Source: Streptomyces corallincola
Lineage (GTDB): Bacteria; Actinomycetota; Actinomycetes; Streptomycetales; Streptomycetaceae
Reading direction: 5' to 3'
Assembly: GCF_019104725.1 (NCBI RefSeq)
Contig: NZ_JAHRXF010000023.1
Span: 25,327 to 89,326, forward strand
Length of the DNA: 64,000 nt
The notes beneath the pieces are model-generated. The model was not told the origin of the DNA. It saw nothing but the letters and a program-made list of their open reading frames with translations, and did no database searches. Below, in pieces: positions 50,206 to 58,731 of this stretch. The stretch's first letter is position 1. The number at the start of each line of letters is the position of its first letter. Made by a program: the position numbers and the translations under genes.

Positions 50206-50934
50206 GTGTCAGCGAAGAACGACGGCCCCGACGCCGGCTCCCAGTCCAAGTCCGAACAGACCCGCGCCCTCATCCTGGAGACCGCGATGCGGCTGTTCCA
50301 GGAGCGCGGGTACGACAAGACGACGATGCGGGCCATCGCCACCGAGGCCGGGGTCTCCGTGGGGAACGCGTACTACTACTTCGCGGGCAAGGAACACCTG
50401 ATCCAGGGGTTCTACGACCGGATCGCCGCCGAGCACCAGGCGGCGGTCCGCGATGTCCTGGAGCGCGAGACGGAACTGGAGGGGCGGCTCGCCGGGGTGC
50501 TGACGGTGTGGCTGGACCTCGCGCGGCCGTACCACGAGTTCGCGGTGCAGTTCTTCAAGAACGCGGCGGACCCGGACAGTCCGCTCAGCCCGTTCTCGCC
50601 GGAGAGCGAGCACGCGCGGGAGCAGGCGATCCGGGTGCACCGCACGGTGCTGGCCGGGGCCAAGGTCAAGGTGGCACCCGAACTGCGGGACGTGCTGCCG
50701 GAGTTGATGTGGCTGGCACAGATGGGTCTGGTGCTGTACTGGATCTTCGACCGCACCGAGGGCTCGGAGCGCAGTTACCGGCTGGCCCGCCGGGGGGCGC
50801 GGCTGACGGCGCGCGGGGTGGCGCTGGCCCGGTTCCGGGTGCTGCGTCCGCTGGTGCTGGAAGTGCACGAGCTGTTCACGGACTTCCTGCCGGGGATGAC
50901 ACGGGTGCTGCGGAGCCCGGCGCCCAAGGGCTGA
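50206..50934 (+). CDS. TetR family transcriptional regulator
   Basis: This 242-aa regulator has an N-terminal helix-turn-helix at about 15-65 (TRALILETAMRLFQERGYDKTTMRAIATEAGVSVGNAYYYFAGKEHLI) and a helical ligand domain. The GTG is 6 nt after TAGGCT, so it can be read from a leaderless transcript as well as with the genes in front. It probably binds the paired palindromes at 49154-49213. The ligand is unknown; the large hydrophobic C-terminal domain would fit a lipid-like effector, but that is a guess. Confidence 0.9.
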   Translation: MSAKNDGPDAGSQSKSEQTRALILETAMRLFQERGYDKTTMRAIATEAGVSVGNAYYYFAGKEHLIQGFYDRIAAEHQAAVRDVLERETELEGRLAGVLTVWLDLARPYHEFAVQFFKNAADPDSPLSPFSPESEHAREQAIRVHRTVLAGAKVKVAPELRDVLPELMWLAQMGLVLYWIFDRTEGSERSYRLARRGARLTARGVALARFRVLRPLVLEVHELFTDFLPGMTRVLRSPAPKG

Positions 50935-50952
50935 GGTCCCGCGCGGGAAACG

Positions 50953-50993
50953 CGTGAGCCGCGTCCTCCACAGGGGAGGGGACGCGGCTCACG
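50953..50993. terminator. Bidirectional terminator between TetR and binding-protein genes
   Basis: CGTGAGCCGCGTCC (50953-50966) and GGACGCGGCTCACG (50980-50993) make a perfect 14-bp stem with a 13-nt loop, 18 nt past one stop and about 20 nt past the other. Confidence 0.85.
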
Positions 50994-51014
50994 GGCGGTG
51001 CGGGTGCGGGCGGA

Positions 51015-52574
51015 TCAGATCCAGTTCAGGCGCCACAGGCGGAACACGCCGGTGCCGTCGTCGAGGTACTGGCCGCCGCCGACGTCCTCGGTGCTGACCA
51101 CGTACTCCTTGCGCTGCCAGAGCGGGATCAGCGGCACGTCGGTCGCCACGTCCGCCTGGATCTGGCGGTAGTCGCCCGCCGCGCGGCCGCGGTCGGCGTA
51201 CTGGCGGCTGTTGCGGATGAGGGCGTCCACGGCCTTGTTGCTGTAGCCGGTGCTCATCGTGGAGTCGGTGCCGACCAGCGGGGAGCCGAAGGTGTCCGGG
51301 TCCGGGTAGTCGGGGACCCAGCCGACGGCCCAGGCGTCCATCTTGCCGGAGGCCCAGCGCTTCTGGAAGTCGGTCCACTCGTAGCCCTTGACGTCCACCG
51401 TGAAGAGGCCGCCCGCCTCCAGCTGCTTCTTCAGCGCGGCGGCCTCCTCGGCGCTGGCGCCGCGCCCGATGCCGTAGCCGAAGGTGAAGCGGACGGGCGT
51501 GGTGACCCCGGCCTGGGTGAGCAGCGCGCGGGCCTTGCTCACGCTCTGCGTCGGGTAGTTGTCGAAGAACGAGGTGGTGTGGCCGGTGATGCCGGTCGGG
51601 ATCAGCGAGTACAGCGGGTCCACCGTGCCCTCGTACACCGTGGCGGCGAGTTCCTCGCGGTTGACCAGCCAGGCCATCGCGCGGCGCACCCGGTCGTCGT
51701 GCAGCGGGGAACCGGTACGGGTGTTGAAGTACAGGTTGCGGGTCTCGGAGCTGTCGGACTCGGTGACGCGGTTGTCCGGGTCGCTCGGGTTCAGCCCGGA
51801 GAGCACGTGCGGCGGGAGGGTGCGGGTGGCGACGTCCACCTGCTTGGCCTTCCAGGCGGCGTCCAGCTTCTGCGAGTCGGCGTAGTAGCGCAGGTCGATC
51901 GGGCGGCCGGTGCTGGTGAGATAGCCGTGGTAGTTCTTGTTCGGCGTCAGCACCGCCGCGCTGTTCTTCTTGTACGAGGTCAGGATGTACGCGCCGGTGC
52001 CGTCGAGTCCGCCGTCCTTGCGGAGCGAGGTCGCCGGGTACTTGTCCTTGTCCACGATGGCGCCCGCGCCAGTGGCGACCTTCTGCGGCCAGGTGGCGTC
52101 CGGCGAGGACAGGTGGAAGACGACGGTGTCCGTGCCCTCGACACTCACCGAGCCGAGGGTGGAGAACAGCGCGGACGGACCGACCTCGGAGTTGATCTTC
52201 CTGACCCGGTCGAACGAGTACTTCACGTCCTCGGCGGTCATCCTGCGCCCGCTCGGGAACTTGATGTCGTCGCGCATCACACAGCGGTAGGTGCGCAGGC
52301 CGCCGCCCTGGAAGGCGCAGCTCTTGGCCGCGTCCGGGACCGGCTGCACACCACCGGGCTCGAAGGTCAGCAGCGACTGGAACACGTTGCTGTACAGCGC
52401 CCAGGAACCGGCGTCGTAGGCGCCCGCCGGGTCGAGGTCGGTCACGGCGTCCGTGGTGCCGACGGTGATCGTCCTGTTCTTGTCCCCCTGCGACGGCAGC
52501 AACTGCCAGCCACCCACGCCCACGACGGCGAGCACGACGAGTGTGACAAGAATGCGCATGCGAACAGATCGCAT
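51015..52574 (-). CDS. Family 5 extracellular solute-binding protein
   Basis: This 519-aa protein is like OppA/DppA-type peptide-binding proteins: ITVGTTDAVTDLDPAGAYDAGSW, CVMRDDIKFPSGRRMTAEDVKYSFDRV, LYFNTRTGSPLHDDRVRRAMAWLVNREEL and YPDPDTFGSPLVG. The N-terminus has a short basic start and one hydrophobic segment with no lipobox Cys, so it is probably anchored by an uncleaved signal. No permease or ATPase genes are next to it. The ATG follows GGGGAGGG. The 250-bp region upstream is A/T-richer and holds the promoter. Confidence 0.88.
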   Translation of the reverse strand: MRSVRMRILVTLVVLAVVGVGGWQLLPSQGDKNRTITVGTTDAVTDLDPAGAYDAGSWALYSNVFQSLLTFEPGGVQPVPDAAKSCAFQGGGLRTYRCVMRDDIKFPSGRRMTAEDVKYSFDRVRKINSEVGPSALFSTLGSVSVEGTDTVVFHLSSPDATWPQKVATGAGAIVDKDKYPATSLRKDGGLDGTGAYILTSYKKNSAAVLTPNKNYHGYLTSTGRPIDLRYYADSQKLDAAWKAKQVDVATRTLPPHVLSGLNPSDPDNRVTESDSSETRNLYFNTRTGSPLHDDRVRRAMAWLVNREELAATVYEGTVDPLYSLIPTGITGHTTSFFDNYPTQSVSKARALLTQAGVTTPVRFTFGYGIGRGASAEEAAALKKQLEAGGLFTVDVKGYEWTDFQKRWASGKMDAWAVGWVPDYPDPDTFGSPLVGTDSTMSTGYSNKAVDALIRNSRQYADRGRAAGDYRQIQADVATDVPLIPLWQRKEYVVSTEDVGGGQYLDDGTGVFRLWRLNWI

Positions 52575-52758
52575 GGTGGTGCCCTCCCCTGCCTACCGGG
52601 CCTTGACCGCCCAGCACAAAAACGCCACACCTGTGGCGGCGCCGCTCACCTAATCACACGTTTTTCACCTGAGGGAAGAGCAATCGGATGCGGCGCCCAA
52701 AGACTTACCAAGGTGTTGTTGTGCGCCGTCTTCACAGGAAGGGCACAGAAGTGAGGAC

Positions 52759-52795
52759 GGCCCCGCCGCGGAACGCTGCGTTCCGCGGCGGGGCC
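52759..52795 (-). terminator. Perfect 17-bp hairpin after the metallophosphoesterase gene
   Basis: GGCCCCGCCGCGGAACG and its exact complement flank a CTG loop. It starts 30 nt past the stop of the 52825-54078 gene. Confidence 0.88.
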
Positions 52796-52824
52796 GCGCG
52801 GGTCTCGGGGCGGGTCCGCTCAGG

Positions 52825-54078
52825 TCACGCCTGTAGCGAGGCGAGTTCGATCACGGTCACGTCGGACGGGGCGCCGACGCGGGTCGGAGGGCCCCAGGCC
52901 CCGGCGCCCCGGCTGACGTAGAGCTGGGTGTCGCCGTAGCGGTCGAGCCCGGCGACGGTGGGGTTGGCGAGTTCGGCGAGGAGGCTGCCGGGCCAGAGCT
53001 GGCCGCCGTGGGTGTGGCCGGAGAGCTGGAGGTCCACGCCGTGCCGGACGGACTCGTGGACCTGGACGGGCTGGTGGGCCATGAGGACGCAGGCGCGGGC
53101 CCGGTCCCGGTCGGCCAGCGCCCGGTCGAAGTCCGGTCCCTGGCCCTGGCTCTCGCCCTGGAGGTCGTTCACCCCGGCGAGGTCGAACCACGGCAGCTCG
53201 GTGCGGGCGTTCTCCAGCGTATGCAGGCCCAATTCGCGGACCTCGTCCAGCCACTGTTCGGCGCCCGAGAAGTACTCGTGGTTCCCGGTGACGAAGAACG
53301 CCCCGTGCCGCGCGCTGAGTCGGGCCAGCGGCTCGGCCGCCGGGCCGAGGTTCTTCACGCTGCCGTCCACCAGGTCACCGACGACCGCGATCAGGTCGGG
53401 CCGGGTGGAGTTGACGGTGTCCACCACGCGCTGGGCGAAGCTCCGGCCCAGCACCGGGCTCAGGTGGATGTCGCTGACCACGGCGATCCGGTAACCGTGC
53501 GCCGCGCGGGGCAGTTTGGCCAGCGGGACCCGGACCCGCTTCACGGCCGGGCCGCGCAGCACGCCGTAGGTGCCGGAGCCGACCGTGCCGACGGCGGCGG
53601 CGGCTGCTGCTCCGCCGACCACGCGGGAGACGAACAGGCGCCGGGAGGGGGCCGGGCGGACCGGCGCGGGCTCCTCGGGGGCGGGCGGCGGCGCGGCCCC
53701 GGCGGGTACCGTCGCGGCGGGCACGGCCGCCGGTTCGGGCACCGTGCCGTCCCGGTCCCGCCGCTCCAGCGCCCGCCGCAGCAGCGGCCGTACGGCCTCG
53801 CCGACCAGCACCGCGAGCAGCAGGTAAAGGGCGAGCGCCATCCACAGGAAGCCGGGCCAGGCCAGGGTGCGCTGGAGCCAGAAGGGCGCCCCGGAGCGCT
53901 CCGCCCCGACGGCCGCCACCATCAGCAAGGGCGCGGCGACGAACAGAGCCGTACCGGCGCGGCGGGCGGCGCCGGACGGTGCGGTCGTGTCGCGCACCAG
54001 ACGGCGCCACACGTACCAGTGGCCCGCCGCCAGCACGGCGAGCGCGACCAGACCCACGAACACGAAGACGATGACCAC
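52825..54078 (-). CDS. Membrane-anchored metallophosphoesterase (YkuE-like)
   Basis: This 417-aa protein has three or four membrane segments in the first 105 residues, a Pro/Ala linker, and another hydrophobic stretch (SRVVGGAAAAAAVGTVGSG). The phosphoesterase domain follows: AVVSDIHLSPVLG, AVVGDLVDG, FVTGNHEY, LMAHQPVQ and LSGHTHGGQ provide the dimetal ligands. YkuE-type enzymes act on phospholipid-like substrates or UDP-sugars at the envelope. The GTG follows GGGGGA. Confidence 0.88.
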   Translation of the reverse strand: MVIVFVFVGLVALAVLAAGHWYVWRRLVRDTTAPSGAARRAGTALFVAAPLLMVAAVGAERSGAPFWLQRTLAWPGFLWMALALYLLLAVLVGEAVRPLLRRALERRDRDGTVPEPAAVPAATVPAGAAPPPAPEEPAPVRPAPSRRLFVSRVVGGAAAAAAVGTVGSGTYGVLRGPAVKRVRVPLAKLPRAAHGYRIAVVSDIHLSPVLGRSFAQRVVDTVNSTRPDLIAVVGDLVDGSVKNLGPAAEPLARLSARHGAFFVTGNHEYFSGAEQWLDEVRELGLHTLENARTELPWFDLAGVNDLQGESQGQGPDFDRALADRDRARACVLMAHQPVQVHESVRHGVDLQLSGHTHGGQLWPGSLLAELANPTVAGLDRYGDTQLYVSRGAGAWGPPTRVGAPSDVTVIELASLQA

Positions 54079-54100
54079 GCTGCCGTATCCCCCGCTGCCG

Positions 54101-54340
54101 CTATGACGTCCGACTCAGTGCGCGCAGACCGCGCAACCCGATGACCCCGATGGCCGTCCCCAGTACGAAGGACACGATCGCCAGCAGCAGGTGCACCCAG
54201 AAGTACGCGGTCGGGTGGCCGTGGTCGAAGGCGAGTCCGCTGCCGTCCTTGACCAGGTTCTTGACGAAAGTGACCCAGATGATCCACGACCACACGCCGA
54301 AGGCGAGCAGGAACCAGGACACCGGGCGGCTGAGCTTCAT
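54101..54340 (-). CDS. SCO4848-type small membrane protein
   Basis: This 79-aa protein has two membrane segments (PVSWFLLAFGVWSWIIWVTFVKNL and FWVHLLLAIVSFVLGTAIGVIGL) joined by a short polar loop. It matches what I recall as the conserved Streptomyces SCO4848 family, which sits beside the DD-carboxypeptidase gene. The ATG is 6 nt after GATACT with no ribosome-binding site. Its promoter is divergent from that of the carboxypeptidase, 91 bp apart. Confidence 0.82.
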   Translation of the reverse strand: MKLSRPVSWFLLAFGVWSWIIWVTFVKNLVKDGSGLAFDHGHPTAYFWVHLLLAIVSFVLGTAIGVIGLRGLRALSRTS

Positions 54341-54431
54341 GGGACCAGTATCGCCTCCTGGGGTCCGGCTCCCCGGCCGGGGTGGGGTGCGGGGCGGGAC
54401 TTCGGGGGCCGCGCCGGGTACGTTCGGGGCC

Positions 54432-55685
54432 GTGCCCGCTCCGAAACGGACCGTCGGGCGATCGGTGCTGATCGCCTCCGTGTCACTGCTGTCCCTGTCC
54501 GCCACCGTGCCCGCCGCCCTCGCGGCACCGGACCCGTCCTCCGGCGCGACCGCCACGCCCCCGGCGGCCATGTCGCAGCTCGGCGGGGTCCGGCTGGGGA
54601 TGCCCGGTACCCAGGTGAACCTGGCGCCCGGGGTGCCGGTGCTGCCCAAGGACCTCACCGCGCGGTCCTGGATCGTGTCGGACGCGGAGTCCGGCGAGGT
54701 GCTGGCCGCGCACAACGCGCACTGGCCGCTGCCCCCGGCGAGCACCCTGAAGATGCTGTTCGCGGACACCCTGCTGCCCAGGTTTCCCTCGTCCACCGAG
54801 CACAAGGTGGTGGCGTCGGACCTCGACGGCATGGGCGAGGGGTCCAGCGTGGTCGGGATAAAGGCCGGCCGCAGCTACTCCGTGCACGATCTGTGGCTCG
54901 GTGTCTTCCTGCGCTCCGGGAACGACGCGGTGCACGTGCTGTCCGCGATGAACCACGGGGTGCCGCAGACCGTGGCGGACATGCAGGACCACGCCGACGA
55001 ACTCCGCGCCGGGGACACCCATGTGGTCACCCCGGACGGCTACGACGCCCCCGGCCAGGTGTCCTCCGCGTACGACCTGTCGCTGATCGCCCGCTCGGGG
55101 CTCCAGAAGAAGGACTTCCGGGACTACTGCTCCACCGTGAGCGCCAGGTTCGGGGACGCCGACATCCGGAACACCAACCGGCTGCTGGCCGGGGATACCG
55201 ACGTGCCGGTGTACCAGGGCATCGCCGGGGTGAAGAACGGCAACACCACCCACGCGGGCGCCACCTTCACCGGGGTCGCGGAACGGAACGGCAAGGTGCT
55301 GCTGGTGACGGTGATGAACCCGGCGAAGCAGGAGCACAACGAGGTCTACAAGGAGAGCGCCCGGCTGCTCGACTGGGGCTTCCGGGCGGCCGGGAAGGTC
55401 AACCCGGTGGGCGAACTGGTCGCGCCGAGGAGCGTGGCCACGACAGCGCCGGGGACCTCGCCGTCGCCGGAGCCGACCGACGCCGGTGCGCGGGCGGGCT
55501 CCGGGACGGACGGCGGCAGGGACGGCCGTCCGGTGGCGAGCGCCACGGCGGGCGGCGCGTCGAGCGGGATCGGCACGGCGCTGGCCGTGGCGGGCGGGCT
55601 GCTGGTGCTGGTCGGCGCCGGGGTGTTCCTGGTCAACCGCCGCTGGCCGCTGCCCGATCTGATGCGGCGCCGGACGCGTCCGTGA
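54432..55685 (+). CDS. D-alanyl-D-alanine carboxypeptidase
   Basis: This 417-aa exported penicillin-binding protein has a signal peptide (about 1-32, cleaved after ALA). The S11 motifs are STLK (SxxK nucleophile), SGN in FLRSGNDAVHVL, and KNGNT in place of the usual KTG-T. A Ser/Thr/Ala linker and a C-terminal membrane anchor follow (GTALAVAGGLLVLVGAGVFLV). It trims the terminal D-Ala of peptidoglycan stem peptides. The GTG lies 7 nt after TACGTT (leaderless pattern). The 3' end overlaps the facing YihY gene by 53 bp. Confidence 0.9.
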   Translation: MPAPKRTVGRSVLIASVSLLSLSATVPAALAAPDPSSGATATPPAAMSQLGGVRLGMPGTQVNLAPGVPVLPKDLTARSWIVSDAESGEVLAAHNAHWPLPPASTLKMLFADTLLPRFPSSTEHKVVASDLDGMGEGSSVVGIKAGRSYSVHDLWLGVFLRSGNDAVHVLSAMNHGVPQTVADMQDHADELRAGDTHVVTPDGYDAPGQVSSAYDLSLIARSGLQKKDFRDYCSTVSARFGDADIRNTNRLLAGDTDVPVYQGIAGVKNGNTTHAGATFTGVAERNGKVLLVTVMNPAKQEHNEVYKESARLLDWGFRAAGKVNPVGELVAPRSVATTAPGTSPSPEPTDAGARAGSGTDGGRDGRPVASATAGGASSGIGTALAVAGGLLVLVGAGVFLVNRRWPLPDLMRRRTRP

Positions 55686-56550
55686 ACGTGACGCCCTCCT
55701 CCGCCTTGCTGCCGGTCGCCGTCCAGGCGCTGCTGAACAGGACCAGTTTCGACGTGAAGTTGATCCACAGCAGCAGCGCGACCGGCACCCCGAACGCGCC
55801 GTACATGCTCTTCGCGGCGACGCCCTGGATGTAACCGCTGAGCAGGAGTTTCAGCAGCTCGAAGCCGACCGCGCCGATCAGTGCCGCCACCAGCAGGCGG
55901 CGGCGCGGCGGTTCGACGCCGGGCAGCAGGGTGAGCACGTAGAGCAGGACGAGGAAGTCGGCGGCGACCGCGACCAGGATCGCCACGGCCCGCAGCAGCA
56001 CGCTCCCCCAGCTCGCCTGGTCCAGGCCGAGCCCGCCCGCGATCCGGCCGACCAGCGCGGAGGCCAGGGTGGACAGGGCGAGGGTGGCGATCACCGCGCC
56101 GCCGAGCCCGACCAGGATGCCCGCGTCCTTGCCCTTGGCCCTGATGATGTTCTCGTCCTTGTCGGGCAGTTCCCACACCGCCCGCAGACAGTCCCGCATC
56201 TGCCCGACCCAGCCCATCCCGGTGAACAGCAGCAGCGCACCGGCGATCAGCCCGACCGTACCGGCGTTCTCCACCAGGGAGTTAATGGCCAGTTTGTCGG
56301 CGATGCCGGGGATCTGGTCGGCGATCCGGTCCTGGAGGTTCTTCTGCTGGGCCTGGCTGAGGGTGGCCGCGCCGATCGCGGCGGCCAGCGTCAGCAGCGG
56401 GAACAGCGCCACGAAACTGATGAACGTCATGGCGGCGGCCAGCCGGGTCCACTTCACCCGGTCGAGCCGCTCGTACGAACGCCAGGCGTGCGTGGCCATC
56501 AGACGTACGACGAGCGGCCCGATGCCGGGGAGCTTCTTCAGCCAGTCCAT
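55633..56550 (-). CDS. YihY/BrkB family membrane protein
   Basis: This 305-aa protein has about six spans. RLAAAMTFISFVALFPLLTLAAAIG, GMGWVGQMRDCLRAVWELP, and LLLWINFTSKLVLFSSAWTAT are the family blocks. Members were once called RNase BN; the role of the family in the membrane is unsettled. The ATG follows GGAGGGCAGAG. Its 3' end overlaps the carboxypeptidase gene tail to tail. Confidence 0.88.
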   Translation of the reverse strand: MDWLKKLPGIGPLVVRLMATHAWRSYERLDRVKWTRLAAAMTFISFVALFPLLTLAAAIGAATLSQAQQKNLQDRIADQIPGIADKLAINSLVENAGTVGLIAGALLLFTGMGWVGQMRDCLRAVWELPDKDENIIRAKGKDAGILVGLGGAVIATLALSTLASALVGRIAGGLGLDQASWGSVLLRAVAILVAVAADFLVLLYVLTLLPGVEPPRRRLLVAALIGAVGFELLKLLLSGYIQGVAAKSMYGAFGVPVALLLWINFTSKLVLFSSAWTATGSKAEEGVTFTDASGAASDRAAASGG

Positions 56551-56731
56551 GATCCGTCTCTGCCCTCCGGTCGGGAACCCCATGTGCGGGTACCCCCTGG
56601 CACGGCGGACCGACATCCCATTAATCACCCGTTCTGCCGAGGGGCACGATGTTTCACCATCAATCGCCCATATGGCGACGATACGGTCACGGGCATCCTC
56701 GACTCGACTTCCCCGACCCCCAGGAGCTGAC

Positions 56732-57490
56732 GTGCAGGACGCCTCCGGGCTCCCCCGGTCCATCCTCGTCCTCGGCGGGACGTCCGGGATCGCCCTCGCC
56801 ACCGTCCACCGGCTGATCGCCCGCGGCGCCCGGACCGTGTGGCTCGCCGGTCGCCCCTCCCCCGCGCTGGAGCGGGCGGCGGAGTCCCTGCGTAGCCTCG
56901 GCACGGACGTCCACACGGTCGCCTTCGACGCGCTCGACCCCGAGTCCCATCCGACGGCGCTCGGCAAGGTGTTCGCGGAGGGGGACATCGATCTGGCGCT
57001 GCTCGCCTTCGGTGTCCTCGGCGACCAGGCGCACGACGAGCGGGAGCCGCTGCGCGCGGTGGAGGTCGCGGCCACCAACTACACCGGCGCGGTCTCGGCG
57101 GGGCTGGTCACCGCCGCCGCACTCCAGGGCCAGGGCCACGGCTCGCTCGTGGTGCTCTCCTCCATCGCGGGCGAGCGGGCCCGCCGCGACGACTTCATCT
57201 ACGGCTCCAGCAAGGCGGGCCTGGACGTGTTCGCCCAGGGACTCGGGGACGCGCTGTACGGCACGGGGGTGCGGGTCATGGTCGTACGCCCCGGTTTCGT
57301 GCGCGCCCGCGGCGTACGGCGGGCGGACGCACCGCCGCTCTCCACCACCCCGGAGGAGGTGGCCACGGCGGTCGAACTCGGCCTGCGGCGCGGCTCGGAG
57401 ACGGTGTGGGTACCGGGCACCCTGCGCGCGGCATCGGCGTTCCTACGCCACCTGCCACGCGCGGTGTTCCGCCGACTGCCTTTGTTCTGA
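56732..57490 (+). CDS. Short-chain dehydrogenase, DprE2-like
   Basis: This 252-aa SDR has the nucleotide motif LVLGGTSGIALATV near residue 13, DLALLAFGVLGDQ, the Ser of VVLSSIAGERAR and the YGSSK Tyr-Lys pair. The LLGGTSGI start and ARRDDFIYGSSKAGLDVFAQGL stretch are like DprE2, which reduces decaprenyl-phospho-2-keto-ribose in arabinan precursor synthesis. The partner DprE1 is not in the window, so the name is tentative. The GTG follows CAGGAG. A transposase remnant begins directly after its stop. Confidence 0.82.
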   Translation: MQDASGLPRSILVLGGTSGIALATVHRLIARGARTVWLAGRPSPALERAAESLRSLGTDVHTVAFDALDPESHPTALGKVFAEGDIDLALLAFGVLGDQAHDEREPLRAVEVAATNYTGAVSAGLVTAAALQGQGHGSLVVLSSIAGERARRDDFIYGSSKAGLDVFAQGLGDALYGTGVRVMVVRPGFVRARGVRRADAPPLSTTPEEVATAVELGLRRGSETVWVPGTLRAASAFLRHLPRAVFRRLPLF

Positions 57491-57531
57491 GGGCTGTCCC
57501 CCGTAGCTGCCGGTCATGGGGAGGATGAGCT

Positions 57532-57630
57532 GTGGTGTCTGCTGCCATCGCGGCGTCGGAGTCATCCTGGGCAGCCCCGTTCACCGGGCGGAGTCCGCGG
57601 CAGTTCGGGAAGCTGGTCACCTGGGCGGAG
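57532..57630 (+). pseudogene. N-terminal remnant of an IS5-type transposase
   Basis: Translation from GTG 57532 gives VVSAAIAASESSWAAPFTG, then RSPRQFGKLVTW, after which homology stops. This is the start of the transposase of IS5/IS1647-like elements of Streptomyces as I remember them (typically SSWIAPFTGLSPRQFGKLV). Only about 30 of roughly 270 codons are left. The sequence GGGCTGTCCCCCGTAGCTG just after the preceding stop may be the element's terminal repeat. It marks the left edge of the accessory block. Confidence 0.65.
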
Positions 57631-57633
57631 CGG

Positions 57634-58731
57634 TCAGCGGGCGAGGTTGGCGAGGTAGCTCTCGGTGGCGCTCCAGGGGGTCAGTTCGATGCCGAATCCG
57701 AAGGTGCCGGTGGGGCCCTGGGTGTGGACGAGGCGTCCGGACAGGTGGACGGTGTCGCCCTGGCGGAACGCGCCGGTGTAGGCGCCGAGGTAGCTGCGGA
57801 GGTGCGTGATGCGACGGGCGAAGACGTCGGCTTCGTCGAGCGTGGACGCGATGACCGTCTCGACGTCGATGCCGTAGAGCGCCGGCGTCGCCAGTCCTTC
57901 ACGGTGGTCGGTGATCCGGGCGAGCACGCTGATCTGCCCGACCTCCTGCGCGATCATGTCGTGGAAGGTCCGGTCGCCGTCCGCGCGCAGCGGTTCGCAG
58001 TTGATGTGGGCCCCGGCACCGGCGGTCAGCCCCTGGAGTTTGCGGGCTTCCTGCCGCAGCAGTGTGTCGAAGGACGACCCGGCCATGTACGCGGCCCGGC
58101 GCAGGTACAGCCTGGTCAGGGTCTCACCTTCGTAGGGGTGGATCAGTGACCGCTGGGTGAACAGGTACTGGGCCGCCTCGTAGCCGCGGGGGCCGTAGCA
58201 GACGAGATCGATGTCCGAGTGGGCTCCCGCCACGCCGACGAGGAAGGAGCCGGTGACACCGATGACGTCGTCGGCGCCCTGCTCCACGATCCAGTCGATG
58301 ATGGCGAGCAGGTCCTCGCCCACCGCCGTGCCGTTCAGCAGGCCCGGTGAGGCGTGCAGAGCGGCCAGGGCCTGTCGGCACGGGTAGTGCAGTGCGACGT
58401 CCTCGCGGGGCACGCCGGTGATCACGCAGCCGATCGCGGGTGAGTAGACGTAGCACTCGGGGCGGTCGGCCAGGATCCCGAACGCCTTGGAGACGACCGT
58501 GTTCTGCCGGTAGGTCCTTCCGAACAGGGTTCGGTCGCCGCGCTCGTTGGGGTAGTACTTCACGTACCCCAGCCAGTGCGAGCCCGGGTGGACGTCGCCG
58601 ATCACCTTGAAGATGACGCCGGACCGGTCGAGCAGGTAGTCCCGGTCACGGACCGTCGGCAGCGCCCTGCCCAGCGGCGAAGTCGTCGAGGGTCGGGAAG
58701 CCGGCGGTATCGATGTTCCCGGTGCGCTCAT
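57634..58731 (-). CDS. Nucleotidyltransferase-fold protein (COG2413-like)
   Basis: This 365-aa protein has a Pol-beta/MNT-type motif GSFLVGVAGAHSDIDLVCYG at about 161-180 (Gly-Ser, then Asp173 and Asp175). The N-terminal region (GVIFKVIGDVHPGSHWLGYVKYYP, GDRTLFGRTYR) resembles archaeal COG2413 predicted nucleotidyltransferases as I recall them. It would transfer a nucleotide to an unknown acceptor. AAAGGA precedes the ATG at 58731, so the 86-bp overlap with the kinase gene looks real. It is the last gene of the operon. Confidence 0.75.
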   Translation of the reverse strand: MSAPGTSIPPASRPSTTSPLGRALPTVRDRDYLLDRSGVIFKVIGDVHPGSHWLGYVKYYPNERGDRTLFGRTYRQNTVVSKAFGILADRPECYVYSPAIGCVITGVPREDVALHYPCRQALAALHASPGLLNGTAVGEDLLAIIDWIVEQGADDVIGVTGSFLVGVAGAHSDIDLVCYGPRGYEAAQYLFTQRSLIHPYEGETLTRLYLRRAAYMAGSSFDTLLRQEARKLQGLTAGAGAHINCEPLRADGDRTFHDMIAQEVGQISVLARITDHREGLATPALYGIDVETVIASTLDEADVFARRITHLRSYLGAYTGAFRQGDTVHLSGRLVHTQGPTGTFGFGIELTPWSATESYLANLAR

